Of a DNA stretch of 64,000 nt, positions 35,328-46,142 are shown in pieces. The DNA lies in contig WOFQ01000004.1 of assembly GCA_012184525.1 (NCBI GenBank), positions 930,001 to 994,000 of the forward strand. The letters are read 5' to 3'. Under the pieces are notes generated by a model that had not been told where the DNA came from, did not search any database, and was given only the letters and a program-made list of their open reading frames with translations. Source of the DNA: Xenoacremonium recifei. Taxonomy: Eukaryota; Ascomycota; Sordariomycetes; Hypocreales; Nectriaceae. The position numbers and the translations under genes are program-made. The first letter of the stretch is position 1, and each line of letters starts with the position of its first letter.

Positions 35328-37752
35328 ATGAACGAAGCCTCCAGTTCTGACCCTCCCAGTATAGGTCGCCTACGCGAAGAAGGTGCAATACCCCCCACGC
35401 ATGGCTTCGTCCGTCGCGCCGTCACCGGTCCAGAGGCTGCCACCAGCAACGCGCCTCGTCTGCCATTGACTGAGACGTCATCGTCCTCCGCGCACGAGGA
35501 TCTAGAGAAGAACAACAACGACTTCCACAACATCAACACCGCCCACAATGCTGGCCACGAACCCGGCGAGAAGGCCGATGGCACACCCGCCGTCGGCAGC
35601 AATAAAACCAAGCGCAGCCGCCTCACATTTGCCCGATCGTCGCAGGCTGAGGGGACGGGGTCTGTCCTAGAGGCCAAGGAGAACGACCAGCCAGACGCCG
35701 CGGGCGAGGGCGAATCCAAGCCCAAGCGGGACTGGCTGGCCGAGTTCAAACACTCCTTTCGCATGGTCATTACCCATAGCTGGGCTAATGTCCTACTCAT
35801 TTTTGTGCCAGTTGGCATCATTGTGGCCAACATCGATGGCATCAGCGGCGGCATCGTCTTCGCCATGAACTGCATCGCCATCATCCCCCTGGCTGGCTTG
35901 CTGGCCTATGCCACCGAATGCGTTGCCCGAAAGCTGGGCGATGCGCTCGGTGCTTTGCTGAACGTTACGTTTGGCAATGCTGTCGAATTGATCATCTTCA
36001 TGTACGTCAACCTACTGGCGCAAGAGACACTAAGGAGCATTGCGTTTGTCATACCTATACTTGTGGAATGTTGCTAACTCACATCTTACAAACAGCATCG
36101 CTCTCGTCAAGAATGAAATCCGAATTGTCCAGGCATCTCTGCTGGGTTCTATCCTGGCGAACTTGCTGCTTATCCTGGGCATGTGCTTCTTCTTTGGAGG
36201 ACTGCGTTTCCGAGAACAGATCTACAACAGCACCGTCACTCAGATGAGCGCTTGTCTACTGAGTCTAAGCGTTATCAGCTTGGTTTTACCCACTGCTTTC
36301 CACGCTTCATTCAGCGACTCCAACCTCGCTGATACTCAGTCGCTCAAGATCAGCCGTGGCACCAGTGTCATCTTGCTGCTCGTTTACATCATCTATCTCC
36401 TGTTCCAGCTCAAATCCCATGCCTACATGTACGAGTCTACGCCTCAGCATATTGTCGATGCCGAGTCGACCCCTGGACCCGCTGCTGCATGGTTGGAATC
36501 TTCCGACTCAGATGACACTTCTTCCTCGAGCTCGGACTCTGACGACTCGGATCACTCTCATGGCACCATGAAGAAGAAGATGAAGAGGGTTCTCCGCGCT
36601 GGACGAAGAAGAAAGTCGAGCATTGCTTCTGTTGACACGGATGCTGGAACCCGGGCTTCTTCGTTTCTCTCGACCAGTCCTCAGGATGAAATTTCCGAGG
36701 CATCGTCTTCTCGGCCTCACTTTCCCCGTGTTCCTTCTGTCATCGGAAGCGAAGAGGCTGTTGAGGATGAGAAATCCCACCGTCGTTTCAGACGTCATCG
36801 CCGTCATCGTCGACACAGACAGAAGAAGAACAAACTAGAAGAAGCCCAAGAAGATGTACAGCCCGGTGTTACCGAACAGCCAGGCCATGGCCAGGCCGCA
36901 GGCAATGATGGTGAGCCGCGTCGTGTCGACTTTGCGGTTCAGGATGAAAGTGAGGCTGGCCCCACGGGCAAGAACCCGGGTCGTCGTCCCTTTCCTGCCC
37001 TTCGGGGTGTTTCGGTCAAGAATCTCGCGCCTTCGGTCTTTGTCCAGAAGCCGGATCCCATGCAGCTTATCACAGTCCCCTCCGGTCCCGTCCCTCGCGT
37101 CCGCTACGGCATTCGTCGCACCAACTCGCTTCCCGATCGTCTCAACCAGACCCAGTCCCAGTTGCGACCTCCAGGTGCCATGTTGCCGGCTCAGATTCCC
37201 CTGGCTGCGCTTAACAACCCGGCCGATGCTGAGGCTGCTGCTAATGGCGGCGAGGACGAGCATCTGTCTCGCGAAGCTTCTATCATCCTGCTGCTCGTTT
37301 CTACCGCTCTGGTTGCCGTCTGTGCTGAGTTTCTGGTTGATTCGATCCAGGAAGTCGTCAGCACCTCGTCAGTCGGCGAGACCTTCATTGGTCTCATCAT
37401 CCTGCCCATTGTCGGCAATGCCGCCGAACATGTCACGGCTCTTACTGTCGCAATGAAGAACAAGATGGATCTTGCCATTGGTGTTGCCGTTGGCAGCTCC
37501 ATCCAGATCGCCATCTTTGTAACTCCTCTCGTCGTCATCCTGGGTTGGTGCATGGATCGCGACATGACGCTCTACTTCACGCTCTTTGAGACAGTTTGTC
37601 TCTTCGTGTCGGCATTCATTGTCAACTTCCTGGTCTTGGATGGCAGGAGTAACTATCTGGAAGGTGCACTGCTTTGTGCGGTGTACGTCATTATTGGTGT
37701 TGTGGCCTTTTTCTACCCTGAGGGAGATGATGCTAGCTCTTGGGGTCAGTAA
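35328..37752 (+). CDS. Ca2+/H+ exchanger, CAX/Vcx1 family
   Basis: Predicted vacuolar cation/proton antiporter that moves Ca2+ out of the cytosol. It is 776 aa, in exons 35328-36001 and 36096-37752. A disordered N-terminus of about 140 residues comes first. The two conserved alpha-repeat motifs are GNAVELIIF (split by the intron, then IALVKNE) and GNAAEHVTA followed by AMKNKMD and GSSIQIAIF; both acidic residues needed for transport are present. The two halves are separated by a cytosolic loop of about 280 residues holding a Ser/Asp tract and an Arg/His tract, making the protein about twice the length of yeast Vcx1. The start at 35328 was chosen because the open frame before it has poor coding character; an in-frame ATG at 34857 exists. 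The loop could serve in regulation or protein contact. Confidence 0.92.
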
Positions 37753-38547
37753 GCTCATGAGCTCGTGGCTTCTACCTAATCGACAATGGGTGAGGCACGT
37801 TGACGGTTAAGTGGTAGTTAGGAAGGGATACTGTGGCAATACATGATACATAGGGCACGAAACAACGGCCCGTCCTATGAAGGACAGTACATAACTATTA
37901 AATGTAGAGCTAGGGTGGTTTCGGGTCTCAACTTTTAGGAGATGCCGCATCCTTGCTTCAATGCAGATTATTCACCCTACATGATTTATGTTTTGTCTGT
38001 GATGTTTGCTTTAATATGCAGTTGTCAAACGCACAGCAAGTTCATAAAGCCTACGTTTCAATGCTTTCTCGACTCGTAGATACTCCAATTATGACGTTAG
38101 TACCCTATGACCTTTTCCAAGTATAATTTGCAGATGCACTACGAGGTAGGCAATACTTCAGCTTGATTATCCTCAAACGGGTTGATTGATTAATTTGAAG
38201 ATCGTGCTGCAGGGTAGATTGCACTTTCGATTTAGCGACGTCACTCCCGAGCCACACTTTTAAGCTGTTCCTGACCGCCCCTCTCCAACCCCACAACCTT
38301 AATCTTGCGTATCGAGCACAGCCACAAGCCATATTAGATGTCCGGCCACCCTGGCGGCCTCTTTGTGCATGAATACATCATTGCTCTGTGGTCAAACGAA
38401 CACCCAACAAAGAAGTTGCCGTTCAATTGGTCGATACTGATTTGTCAAGTGGCTGTGTGTCAGACCTAACGACGTGTCTTCTCCGCACTCACACTTCATC
38501 TGGAATACGCCGAGACTCCCATACTTATATCCCGGATTGGACATCCA
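37753..38547. other. intergenic, 0.8 kb
   Basis: 3' region of the exchanger and promoter of the SPRY gene. I see nothing else in it. Confidence 0.5.
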
Positions 38548-39843
38548 ATGTGTTTCGGCAGCAAAGAAGAACGTAACGACGATCCTCCGCCGCGGCCTGT
38601 ACAGATACCGCCGCAGGATCAGCCGAAGACGAGTCGGTATCAACCGCAGTACACGCCGGGAGGTCAGTCGAGTGCGACTCCGGCAACCGAGATGGATTAC
38701 AGACCGCCAGCTGGACCGCCTCCGGGGAAGGGTGGTGAAGAGTATGCGCCGCCTTCGGGTCCGCCTCCGGGAAGACAGCAGGAGAAGTATGCACCTCCGT
38801 CGGGGCCGCCGCCTTCGCAACAGCAACATCAAGGCTATGACTATACTGCTCCTCCTGGACCTCCTCCGGGTAGGCAGGATTGGGATGCACCTCCTTCTGG
38901 ACCACCGCCTTCACATCAGCAGTATCAAAGCGATTACGCTCCCCCTTCAGGACCGCCGCCTTCAAATCTGCGAAATCAGGACTTCGCACCTCCTCCGGGC
39001 CCTCCCCCATCTCAACAGCCGCAGCTGCAGCCATGGGAGATTGCAGTCCCAGATACGTCCCTGTTTCCACCGCCTCCAGCTATCTTCAGCGGCTTTGAAC
39101 GGTCGCCGGCGACCAATGCTACTGAACAAGAGGCTATCGCTGGCGAAGACTGGTGCAATGATCATCCCTTGACACAGCCCATGGTTCTCAACAACGATGG
39201 AAAGCAAGCACTTTACGCAAATAACTTCCGCATGATGGAACCTGCCGGCTTCAATGGCAAGCTTCAGTGGCTCTCGTCCGGCCGATGGGAAGTTTCCACG
39301 GCGAGAAATACGCCAGACCGGTGTCTCATCAGCTACCCACCACTCTACGTGGTGAACGAGCACGATCCCCTACGCTATGGTAAACCAAAGACAATCTACT
39401 ACGAGGTTAAGATCGCGCGCGACACGCGTGAGTTGAGTATCGCGATGGGCTTCACAGCACTGCCTTACCCGTCCTTCCGCATGCCGGGCTGGCACCGTGG
39501 AAGTCTGGCGGTGCATGGCGACGACGGACACAAGTACATCAACGACCGATGGGGCGGCAAAGAGTTCACGAGCGAGTTCCGCCGCGGCGAGACGGTCGGC
39601 CTGGGAATGACGTTCCGGCCGGTGGGTGCGCCGAAGCCGCAGGTCGATATCTTCTTCACGCGCAATGGACAGCTGACAGATGGATGGGCGCTACATGAGG
39701 AGATAGATGCGGAGACGGATTTACCGGTGACGGGGCTCGAGGGTTTGCATGATTTGAGTTGCGTGGTTGGGACCTATGACTCTGTGAAGTTTGAGGTGGT
39801 GTTTGATCCGTCTAGATGGATGTATAATCCATTCGAGGTTTGA
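38548..39843 (+). CDS. SPRY-domain protein with proline-rich repeats
   Basis: Single-exon gene, 431 aa. The N-terminal third carries seven copies of a repeat of the form (Y/F)-x-P-P-x-G-P-P-P-(G/S), about 10-20 residues apart, between roughly residues 50 and 165. The C-terminal half (about 225-425) is a SPRY domain, recognisable by YYEVKI, the following 'AMGF' strand, GWHRGSLAVHGDDG and VDIFFTRNGQ. In yeast, SPRY proteins such as Ssh4 and Ear1 are Rsp5 ubiquitin-ligase adaptors, but they have a membrane anchor and PY motifs, and this protein has no membrane segment and no clear PPxY. A scaffold or adaptor role is likely; the partner is unknown. An initial MCFGS is notable as a possible lipid- or actin-related N-terminus, but that is speculation. 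Confidence 0.83.
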   Translation: MCFGSKEERNDDPPPRPVQIPPQDQPKTSRYQPQYTPGGQSSATPATEMDYRPPAGPPPGKGGEEYAPPSGPPPGRQQEKYAPPSGPPPSQQQHQGYDYTAPPGPPPGRQDWDAPPSGPPPSHQQYQSDYAPPSGPPPSNLRNQDFAPPPGPPPSQQPQLQPWEIAVPDTSLFPPPPAIFSGFERSPATNATEQEAIAGEDWCNDHPLTQPMVLNNDGKQALYANNFRMMEPAGFNGKLQWLSSGRWEVSTARNTPDRCLISYPPLYVVNEHDPLRYGKPKTIYYEVKIARDTRELSIAMGFTALPYPSFRMPGWHRGSLAVHGDDGHKYINDRWGGKEFTSEFRRGETVGLGMTFRPVGAPKPQVDIFFTRNGQLTDGWALHEEIDAETDLPVTGLEGLHDLSCVVGTYDSVKFEVVFDPSRWMYNPFEV

Positions 39844-40128
39844 GGTAAGACTGGAGTGCGATTCAATTCTGGCTGTGAGATAATTTCAACGAAAAGAGAA
39901 AAGTAGTCAAGCCTTGACCAGTTTTTTAATTACTGTAATTGAGCATGGGAAAATAATTTAACATTTAACATCCTGACGGTGCTTCTGAGTGGAAGCCGTG
40001 AATCCTTATGCAAATAACCAGAAATCGCTTAAGTGCAACCCCACCTTCCGGATCGCAAGCCTCGACGCGATCTTGAGAACCTTCATCAGAGAGGCTCTAG
40101 GCGACAACATTCGGTATCTTTAGGCAAA

Positions 40129-41607
40129 ATGAGCATGGATGTGGATACCGGAAGCGATGCGCTGCAGCGCGTCGCACGGGATGGCTCAGTAGAAGCGTAA
40201 GTTCAGAAGGATTTCAACCTGGATGCCTTCGTCGCTGGATCTCTGACATTTCTTTCTAGAGCCGACTGGCCTGCGATGCGAGCTGAGATTATCGACCGAC
40301 TGGACAAGGTACGTTGATTGAGCTTGCTGTTCCTGGGTGTGGATCAGGCGCTGATGGCTTGTATGTAGATTGTGCATAACGACTTCCCGATACCAAACCT
40401 CCCTCCTCCGCCATCAGTCACCATCCAGACCGAACCACACGTATCTCCATTGCCGTCATCACCCCTCGAGGGATCGTCCCAGAATGCGAACAACGAGAAT
40501 GGCGCCTCTGAACAACCAAACTCTACACAATCTTCAGACTCAGGCGCTTTGCCGAAGCAGGTCGCCGACATGGTTAACGACATCGTCACCAAACTCGGCA
40601 CCTTTGAGACCTACCCTCCTCACACGATCCAGCGCCTAGCCGAACTGATCCTTCAGCCGCGGAGGCACTACAGAGCGCTTGCATCGTATTTGCATGCTGT
40701 TGACCGTGTGGTGCAAGTGACGTCGGGCACAAACATATACCCCCTCGAAATCTGCATTCCCCGGTGGCCGGCGTCGCTCACTGAAGACGACGATAGCGAG
40801 GTCAAGGACCCAGCGGCAGCAATATCATGGACCAACTCTACGGCGCCATCGTTGGGCTCGGACGAGGCTTTGGGAGGTGCCTTGCTGACACCTATTTCGT
40901 GGTTGACCAGGCGCAGCCCGGAAGGCAACAGCGAAGCCCGAGGAGCGCAGATTCACAGCGAGAGCACCGAGACTATTGACGGACCGAATGGAATGGGCAG
41001 TATAGAAACCGTCTCTGTTCGTGTGAATGGAGTCACCTCGGCGCAGTTCAACAGGGCTATTACGCAAGGAGAACTCTTGAGACAGGAGCAAAGAGCGGGT
41101 GTCGTGCCAGTCACACAGCTTTCAAGAGCCCAGGAAGGTCGGAATATGCAGGATGAGATGCAGACAGAAGCAGAAGATGAGGAGCCAGCAGAGGAGGAGG
41201 AGGAGATACCTCATGCAAGAGGCCCAGAGGAGATTGGAATGAGCGACACTGGACCTCAGTCAGTCACGACGAGCCACGTGGGCGAGGGAGGCCTCGAGAT
41301 GCAGGACATCGACGTCGAAGCTGCAGTGGGAAGAAAACACGAGGACGAGGTTCCAGCGGCAGATGAAGAGTCTGAGGGTCCTGAACGGCATCGAAGCCCT
41401 AGCACAGAGAGCGTGGGATCGAAGCGCGAGGCGGAGGAGGATCTCGAGGGCGAGCCTGCGAGGAAGAAGAGGGAAGAGTCCGATAAGAGCGGCGCAGACT
41501 CCGATTCCCCAACGGCAGCGACAGCAGATGAGACGGAGGTTGTTCATCGGACGCGAGAGAGCAAGACTGAAGAAGAGAGCGAGGACAAGATGGATACGGA
41601 GGCCTAG
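40129..41607 (+). CDS. psy4: protein phosphatase 4 regulatory subunit 2 (PPP4R2/Psy4)
   Basis: Regulatory subunit of the PP4 phosphatase complex, which in yeast dephosphorylates H2A and checkpoint proteins during recovery from DNA damage. It is 451 aa, in exons 40129-40196, 40260-40308 and 40369-41607; two very short exons precede the long one and all phases match. The conserved N-terminal region contains the WPAMRAEIIDRLDK helix, HNDFPIPNLP, and further on PPHTIQRLAELI followed by 'HYRALASYLHAVDRV', matching PPP4R2. From about residue 290 the protein is highly acidic and low in complexity (runs of Glu/Asp), with basic KR patches near the end that could be a nuclear signal. Two in-frame ATGs are close (40129, 40135); I take the first. 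Confidence 0.88.
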
Positions 41608-42265
41608 GTTGTGCTCTCGCCATCTGATCTCTCTTCCCCCTAGCTTTGCTCACTCGCGCTGGCTTGACGCAGCACAGGACCATGATACCACGGCTTACTT
41701 TTTCAAACACCTGTACAGTTTATGATTTGTTTATTATAGAGTGCTGCGTATGGCTGGCTTAGTTGATTAAAGGAGGATATCGGGGTTGATGGATAATACG
41801 ACCGGACCAAAATTCCAGGGCATGGGACATCATTCTTCATGCGACATATCACGGCTCGACATGCCCTCAGTGCCTATCATTTTCTTCGTCTTCATTTGAT
41901 TCGGTCTCAGGCGCGCGATTTGGCGGCATCTCACTGGGCGTGGGCTGGCGGAGAGAGACAGCTGGCAGCGGGTGGTTGCCGGGGCGACGGGGCCTTGCAT
42001 TGTTGATCCCGGGTCCGGGCGCTAACATCCACACCTCGTCTATTTACTACACAACCCCCGGCCCAGCACTCTCCGACACCGACAAGCCAACCCCTCCACG
42101 GCCAGGATTATAGCGACACTGCACGACGAAGACAGGTGCCTGTCTTGTTGGCGATATAGACGAGCCTCTTTGACGAAACAGAGCAGACACAAACCGCCCA
42201 ACGTGGCGTACCAACGACAGACGCGCTCCGATCGGGAGCATCACGGCCGATCAACCACCAGCAGC
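41608..42265. other. intergenic, 0.66 kb, kinesin-5 promoter
   Basis: 3' end of the phosphatase subunit gene and promoter of the kinesin gene. An in-frame ATG at 42170 would extend the kinesin by 32 residues. Confidence 0.45.
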
Positions 42266-45200
42266 ATGAGCTCCAGCGTGCGCGCAGGGTCCCGTGCAGG
42301 CGTCCGGCCACCAGGCGGTGCGCGAGCATCATCAGCACGCCCTCACCTGCCGCTGTACGCGTCGCGGCTCGCCCGAGACGGAGCAGTATCTCCTGCAGGC
42401 TCTGTCGCATCCGCGGGAACCACGACGACAACGGCGACGGGGAAGCGCAAGGACCGGGACTTTGACGCCGATGCGGGCGCCGAGGAGACCAACATCAATG
42501 TGGTGGTGCGGTGTCGGGGCCGCAACGCGCGCGAGATCCGCGAGAACAGCAATGTGGTGGTGACGACGGATGGCGTCAAGGGCCAGCTGGTCGAGCTGTC
42601 GATGGGGTCGAGCGCGTTGAGCAACCGCACCTACAACTTTGATCGGGTGTTTTCGCAGGCGGCAGACCAGAACATGGTGTTTGATGACACGGTGAAGCCG
42701 ATTCTCGACGAGGTGGGTGTCTTGAGAATAAGACTGGCGGTTATTGGTGCTAATGACGTGTAGATGTTGGCTGGATACAACTGCACTATCTTCGCCTATG
42801 GCCAGACAGGCACGGGAAAGACGTACACTATGTCGGGTGACATGACAGAGACGCTCGGCCTGCTGTCTGATGAGGCCGGTATCATCCCACGCGTGCTGCA
42901 GTACCTCTTCCGCAAACTGGAGCTGGACGACGCTGAAAGCACAGTCAAATGCTCCTTCATCGAGCTATACAACGAGGAGCTACGTGACTTGCTGACGGTG
43001 GACGAGGGCGCCAAGCTCAAGATCTACGACGACAACTCGCGACGGGGCCACTCCAGCACCGTGGTTCAGGGCATGGAGGAGACACACATTAAGACGGCCG
43101 CTGAGGGCGTCAAGGTGCTCCAGGAGGGCAGCTTGAGGCGTCAGGTGGCAGCCACCAAGTGCAATGACCTCAGTTCGCGCAGTCACACCGTCTTCACCAT
43201 CACGACGTATGTGCGCAAGCCTAACGAGCATGGCGTGGATGCGCTCGTCAGCGCGGGCAAGCTGAACCTGGTCGATCTGGCGGGTAGCGAGAACATTCAA
43301 CGATCTGGCGCTGAGAATAAGCGTGCCACTGAAGCTGGACTCATCAACAAGTCACTCTTGACGCTGGGTCGCGTCATCAACGCGCTCGTCGACCGCGGCT
43401 CACACATCCCCTATCGCGAGTCCAAACTCACGCGGCTGCTGCAAGACTCGCTGGGTGGACGCACCAAGACGTGCATCATCGCCACCATCTCGCCGGCCAA
43501 GAGCAACCTCGAGGAAACAATCTCAACACTCGACTATGCCTTCCGGGCCAAGAACATCCGCAACAAGCCACAACTCAACCCCTTGGTCGAGAAGAAGACG
43601 CTGCTCCGCGACTTCACAAACGAGATCGAGAAGCTCAAGAGCGAGCTCATCTCCACGCGCCAACGCAATGGTGTGTACCTGGCCAACGACGTGTACGAGG
43701 AGATGACGGCGCAGAGCGAGTCGCGTCGCATTGTGGCTGAGGAGCAAGCGGCTAAGATTGAGACGCTGGAGAGCAACCTGCGCAACAAGGTACAGGAGTT
43801 GTTCAGCCTCACGTCGACCTTTATGGGACTGAAGAAGGACCACGAGGGCACGCGTGCCCAGTTGGAGGATACCAAGGAGGTGCTTGACCAGACAGAGATC
43901 GTCCTGGCGGCTACACGCAAGTCATTAGATGAAGAGGCTACTCTACGGCGCGCCCATCAGGAGACGGAGGACAAGTTGACAGAGATTGGCGGCGAGCTTA
44001 TTAGCAAGCTGCACCGGACAGTCAACGACGTCAGCGGACTTCACGCAAAGAACAAGCGCAAGTCGGATCTCCAGAGCCTGAACCGGGTGGCCTGGGGCAC
44101 TTCTCAGGGCCAGGTCGCAGATGTGACGCTGATGGTCGAGCGGCGGCTGCGCGAGTTCCAGGAGGAGCAACAAGAGCACGTGGCCGGCGTGGCAGCGCGC
44201 ATGGAGGAGTTTGTAGGTGAAGAACTGCGCAAGCTGTCGGCGACACAGGCCTTCCTGGATGAGCATCTGGGCGGCTTTGGCGAGGCCCGGCGGACGCTGT
44301 TGGAGCGTGGTGAGGCGTCGAAGGAGGATATGGATGGGGTGTTGGAGGAGATCAAGGTGGTGCGTGATACTGTTAAGGAGCGCATGGGTGAGAGCCTGCA
44401 GGCTATTTCCCATGCGGCGGAAAGAATTGCGGCCGATGTGGTGAATGAGATGACGGGCTTTCACGGACAGGTGAGCTGAGTTTTACCCCTGAGATGGCGA
44501 CAGAGTTACTGACTGTGTGGCAGCTGCATACTTCCTACTCATCTCTCGGAAAGGATTTCAAGTCCATCTTTGAGGATCTTGTTAAGCACATCACTGCCCA
44601 GCGCAGCGAGTCTGACAGCCTGCGTCGCCAGCTGCAAGCGGCCATGAACACGATTGTGCTGCAAAATGCCAGCATGTCGACGCGGATCCAGGACGCCCTC
44701 GTTGAAGAGCGGCGCCAGAACGTTGAGAATCGTCAGAAGCTCATGACTCAGATTGCGTCTCTGGTGGCATCCCATGCTGAATCCCAAGAAGCACGCGTTG
44801 CAGATCGCGCCGCTCAGGTGCAGAAGGGCATTGCCGAGTCCAACACGGCGCTGGAAGAAGCGCTTTCGCAGTATGGCTCTGGCATGGATGCTTGGGACAC
44901 GCGCGAAGGCCAGCTCATGGACGAGGTCAAGCGCTCGCGGGATCAGCTCAAGACGAAGCTCAAGGACGACTGGACAGCGGCCAACGAACACAGCACAACA
45001 ATCCAGGCCACGGCCAAGTCAGTCCACGCCGAGACGGTCCGCGTTGTTGACGAGCAGGTCAAGGATCTGGGCGTGCAGATGGAAGCGCTTGATGACTTTG
45101 TCACGCGCGCGCGATCCGAGAACGGCCGCCACCACGAGATCCAGGGCCAGGCCGTGCAGGCGCTGAGCAACACGGTCGAGGAGTCGTTCGGTAACATCGC

Positions 45201-45852
45201 CGCGCACTTCAAGACGACGTTCGAGCGCGTGCAGAACCTGGGCGAGGAGATGGACGTCGATCTGGGCGACCTGGCCGAGAGCGTCGTACCCCTGGAGGAC
45301 GCCGTGTGCCAGCCGCTGGCTAACCTGCGCGAGGGCATCGTCAGCACTGCTCTGCATGAGTATCAGCCTACGGGTGAGACGCCTGCCAAGGTGCAGTATC
45401 ATTACCCGACGACACTTCCTCGCACCGAGGCTCACGATGTGCTCATCGCCAAGCTGGAAAGCACCGAGCCGGCATCGCCTACACACCACCGCGGCGAGAC
45501 CAGCGACACCAAGGACGCCACCATGGTCTTCGCGGACCTTACATCACCCGCTCTCTCTCATCCTCCCCCGCGCGCCTCCTGCGCCAGCGCCCCCGAAGGC
45601 CGTCTCCCGCTCAGCATGTCCCTGCGCGAAGTCAACCCGAACCTCACAACGGGCAGCCTGAACTTCGACCCGACGGTCAGTGTGCCTGCTGACCACCACC
45701 ATGGCAATCGCCAGTCGATGCCGTTGTTCAAGCGGAGCACGCGCGGCGCTATGAAGAGGCCGGCGGTGAGTGTTGTGGGCGAGGGGGTTGAGAATGCGGT
45801 GGGGGTGTTTGAGCAGGGGGTGGCGAGGAGGAAGAGTCCGAGGTTGAATTAA
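42266..45852 (+). CDS. bimC: kinesin-5 motor protein (BimC/Cut7/Cin8)
   Basis: Plus-end bipolar mitotic motor that slides antiparallel spindle microtubules. It is 1160 aa, in exons 42266-42712, 42764-44470, 44524-45852. A disordered basic N-terminus of about 75 residues leads to the motor: INVVVRCRGRN, P-loop GQTGTGKT (about residues 162-169), switch I NDLSSRSHT, switch II DLAGSE, and the neck at YAFRAKNIRNKP. A long coiled coil follows (stalk, from about residue 430 to 850). The tail holds the sequence REVNPNLTTGS and a basic end RRKSPRLN, in the place where bimC-type tails sit; I do not see a clear bimC box. All ATPase motifs are intact. It is convergent with RRN9, with 290 bp between. Start 42170 is the alternative. 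Confidence 0.95.
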
Positions 45853-45864
45853 TGTGTTTGAGTG

Positions 45865-45896
45865 TGAGTGAGTGAGTGAGTGAGTGAGTGTGAGTG
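45865..45896. repeat. microsatellite, (GAGT)n
   Basis: Imperfect tetranucleotide run just after the kinesin stop codon, probably in its 3' UTR. Confidence 0.9.
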
Positions 45897-46142
45897 TATG
45901 TGTGTTTTAGAATGGATGGGCTTTGGAGTTGGGGAGTCAGGGGTGGTAGTATTCAGTTTCGTTTCAAAAGGGTGGGAAGGGTGGTAGGGTTATTGAGTAC
46001 GCGATACCCTTTGACGTTTACGCATATATATACTATACATTTCGCGATGCTACTCCTCTCCTTTCCTATTCATCCTCGTGCCCCTGACTCCCCCTCCCTT
46101 GCGCCTCTCCGCAACATCCACACACGGCGAGCCACCCCCCTC

